Assembly: GCA_937129345.1 (NCBI GenBank)
Contig: CAKZMZ010000449.1
Location: 1-36,020, forward strand
Length of the DNA: 36,020 bases
Direction of reading: 5' to 3'
Source: an uncultured Thalassovita sp.
Lineage (GTDB): Bacteria > Bacteroidota > Bacteroidia > Cytophagales > Flammeovirgaceae
In this document: one piece after another, positions 34,858-36,020 of the stretch
Layout of the letters: every line of letters starts with the position of its first letter
Numbering within the stretch: the first letter of the stretch is position 1
Translations under genes and position numbers: made by a program
Notes under the pieces: model-generated
Database searches by the model: none
What the model was told of the DNA's origin: nothing
Seen by the model: the letters and a program-made list of their open reading frames with translations, nothing else

Positions 34858-36020
34858 ATGTACCAACAATTTCAACCCCAAATACAAAAAGAAATAGAAG
34901 GCATAAAAGAAGCTGGACTATATAAAAATGAACGTGTGATCACTTCTCCACAAGGTCCAGAGATTACGACCGATACAGGTAAGACCGTTTTAAATTTTTG
35001 TGCCAACAACTATCTAGGCCTTTCCTCGCATCCAAAAGTGATAGAGGCCGCCAAAAAAGCCATAGATAGCCATGGTTTCGGCATGTCTTCGGTAAGATTC
35101 ATTTGTGGCACACAAGACATCCACAAAGAATTGGAAAGAAAGATTTCTGAGTTTTTAGGAACAGAAGACACCATTTTGTACGCAGCAGCTTTTGATGCCA
35201 ATGGTGGCGTATTTGAACCACTACTCGGGCCGGAAGATGCCATTATTTCAGATGCACTTAACCATGCATCTATCATCGATGGTGTAAGATTATGCAAAGC
35301 CAAGCGCTTCAGATACTTACATAATGATATGGAAGATTTAGAAGCTAAGTTGAAAGAGGCGAATGCAGCAGGCGCCAGGCAGAAAATCATCGTAACCGAT
35401 GGCGTATTCTCTATGGATGGCACCATTGCCCAATTAGATAAAATCTGCGCATTGGCAGAAAAGTACGAGGCCATGGTGATGAGTGATGAATGCCATAGTA
35501 CAGGCTTTGTAGGAAAAACAGGCAGGGGCGTGCACGAGCACTGCGGCGTAATGGACAAAATGGACATCATCACAGGTACTTTGGGCAAAGCCTTGGGCGG
35601 TGCTTCGGGCGGTTTTACTTCTGGCAAAAAAGAAATTATTGACCTATTACGCCAGCGTTCTAGGCCTTATCTGTTCTCCAATACTTTAGCCCCTGCCATT
35701 ACGGGTGCTTCTATAGCTGTATTAGACATGCTCTCAGAAACCACTGAATTGCGCGATAAGCTAGAGTGGAACACCAAATACTTTAGAGAAGAAATGACCA
35801 AAGCCGGTTTTGATATCAAGCCCGGTGAGCATGCCATTGTGCCGATTATGTTATATGATGCGGTACTTTCCCAGCAATTTGCCGAAAAGCTATTAGACAG
35901 AGGCATTTATGTAATTGGCTTTTACTACCCTGTAGTACCAAAAGGCAAAGCAAGGATCAGGGTACAACTTTCTGCCTCGCATGAAAAAGAACATTTGGAT
36001 AGGGCCATTAAAGCTTTTAC
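34858..36020 (+). CDS. kbl: Glycine C-acetyltransferase (2-amino-3-ketobutyrate CoA ligase), 3' end cut by window
   Basis: The frame is open to the right edge; 387 codons are visible of about 396-398 expected. It is an alpha-oxoamine synthase family PLP enzyme: [58 protein letters not shown], and the PLP lysine Lys244 in [14 protein letters not shown], the same position as in the E. coli enzyme. It cleaves 2-amino-3-ketobutyrate with CoA to glycine and acetyl-CoA, completing threonine breakdown started by the divergent tdh. The start at 34858 (MYQQFQPQI) fits the family. Confidence 0.95.
   Translation, partial: MYQQFQPQIQKEIEGIKEAGLYKNERVITSPQGPEITTDTGKTVLNFCANNYLGLSSHPKVIEAAKKAIDSHGFGMSSVRFICGTQDIHKELERKISEFLGTEDTILYAAAFDANGGVFEPLLGPEDAIISDALNHASIIDGVRLCKAKRFRYLHNDMEDLEAKLKEANAAGARQKIIVTDGVFSMDGTIAQLDKICALAEKYEAMVMSDECHSTGFVGKTGRGVHEHCGVMDKMDIITGTLGKALGGASGGFTSGKKEIIDLLRQRSRPYLFSNTLAPAITGASIAVLDMLSETTELRDKLEWNTKYFREEMTKAGFDIKPGEHAIVPIMLYDAVLSQQFAEKLLDRGIYVIGFYYPVVPKGKARIRVQLSASHEKEHLDRAIKAF

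Noticed and set aside
35010-35906. Two minus-strand open frames of 205 and 79 codons inside the kbl region
   Set aside because: They lie antisense to a clear kbl gene with an intact PLP site; they are mirror frames with no family features.
1-36020. tRNA genes, CRISPR arrays and insertion sequences
   Set aside because: No cloverleaf sequences, regularly spaced repeats, transposase frames or terminal inverted repeats were seen; intergenic space is mostly too short.

Overview
The window looks like the chromosome of a marine-type member of the Bacteroidota, most likely order Cytophagales. The clues are an AT-rich sequence, promoters of the Bacteroidota type (TTTG, 19 bases, TAnnTTTG), a secreted protease with a type IX secretion (T9SS) C-terminal sorting domain, a zinc-free (C-) form of ribosomal protein L36, and an acidic-tailed L17. 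No tRNA, rRNA, CRISPR array or insertion sequence was found.

Layout. 2-1396 (+): the end of a DUF4290-like gene with a strong terminator, then a Tat-exported nucleoside hydrolase interrupted by an in-frame TAA. 1404-7328 (-): a large T9SS-sorted subtilase, a YjbQ-family protein and an exported amidohydrolase. 7723-11499 (-): a flippase-like membrane protein preceded, 3 bases apart, by a 914-residue protein whose C-terminal half matches Type ISP restriction-modification enzymes but which shows no intact methyltransferase motifs and no helicase. 11553-13989 (-): an exported M20 peptidase and carA, which sits directly behind an intrinsic terminator. 14074-24799 (-): a ribosomal superoperon rplP-rpmC-rpsQ-rplN-rplX-rplE-rpsN-rpsH-rplF-rplR-rpsE-rpmD-rplO-secY-map-infA-rpmJ-rpsM-rpsK-rpsD-rpoA-rplQ. 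It begins at rplP, not at rpsJ, and has its own near-consensus promoter and a leader that can fold in two mutually exclusive ways.

24978-33360 (-): a cysteine desulfurase, then (reading upstream) a gene for a protein with a voltage-sensor domain but no pore, and four tandem paralogues of an uncharacterised polytopic membrane protein, all tightly packed. 33449-36020: a threonine catabolism locus. An epimerase-type L-threonine 3-dehydrogenase (-) diverges from a small unknown gene and glycine C-acetyltransferase (+, cut by the window edge). Together these two enzymes turn threonine into glycine and acetyl-CoA.

The most unusual items are the Type ISP-like protein with eroded catalytic motifs, the four-gene membrane-protein array with its voltage-sensor partner, and the split ribosomal operon with its candidate switching leader. 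All functional statements come from reading motifs by eye; no database search was run.
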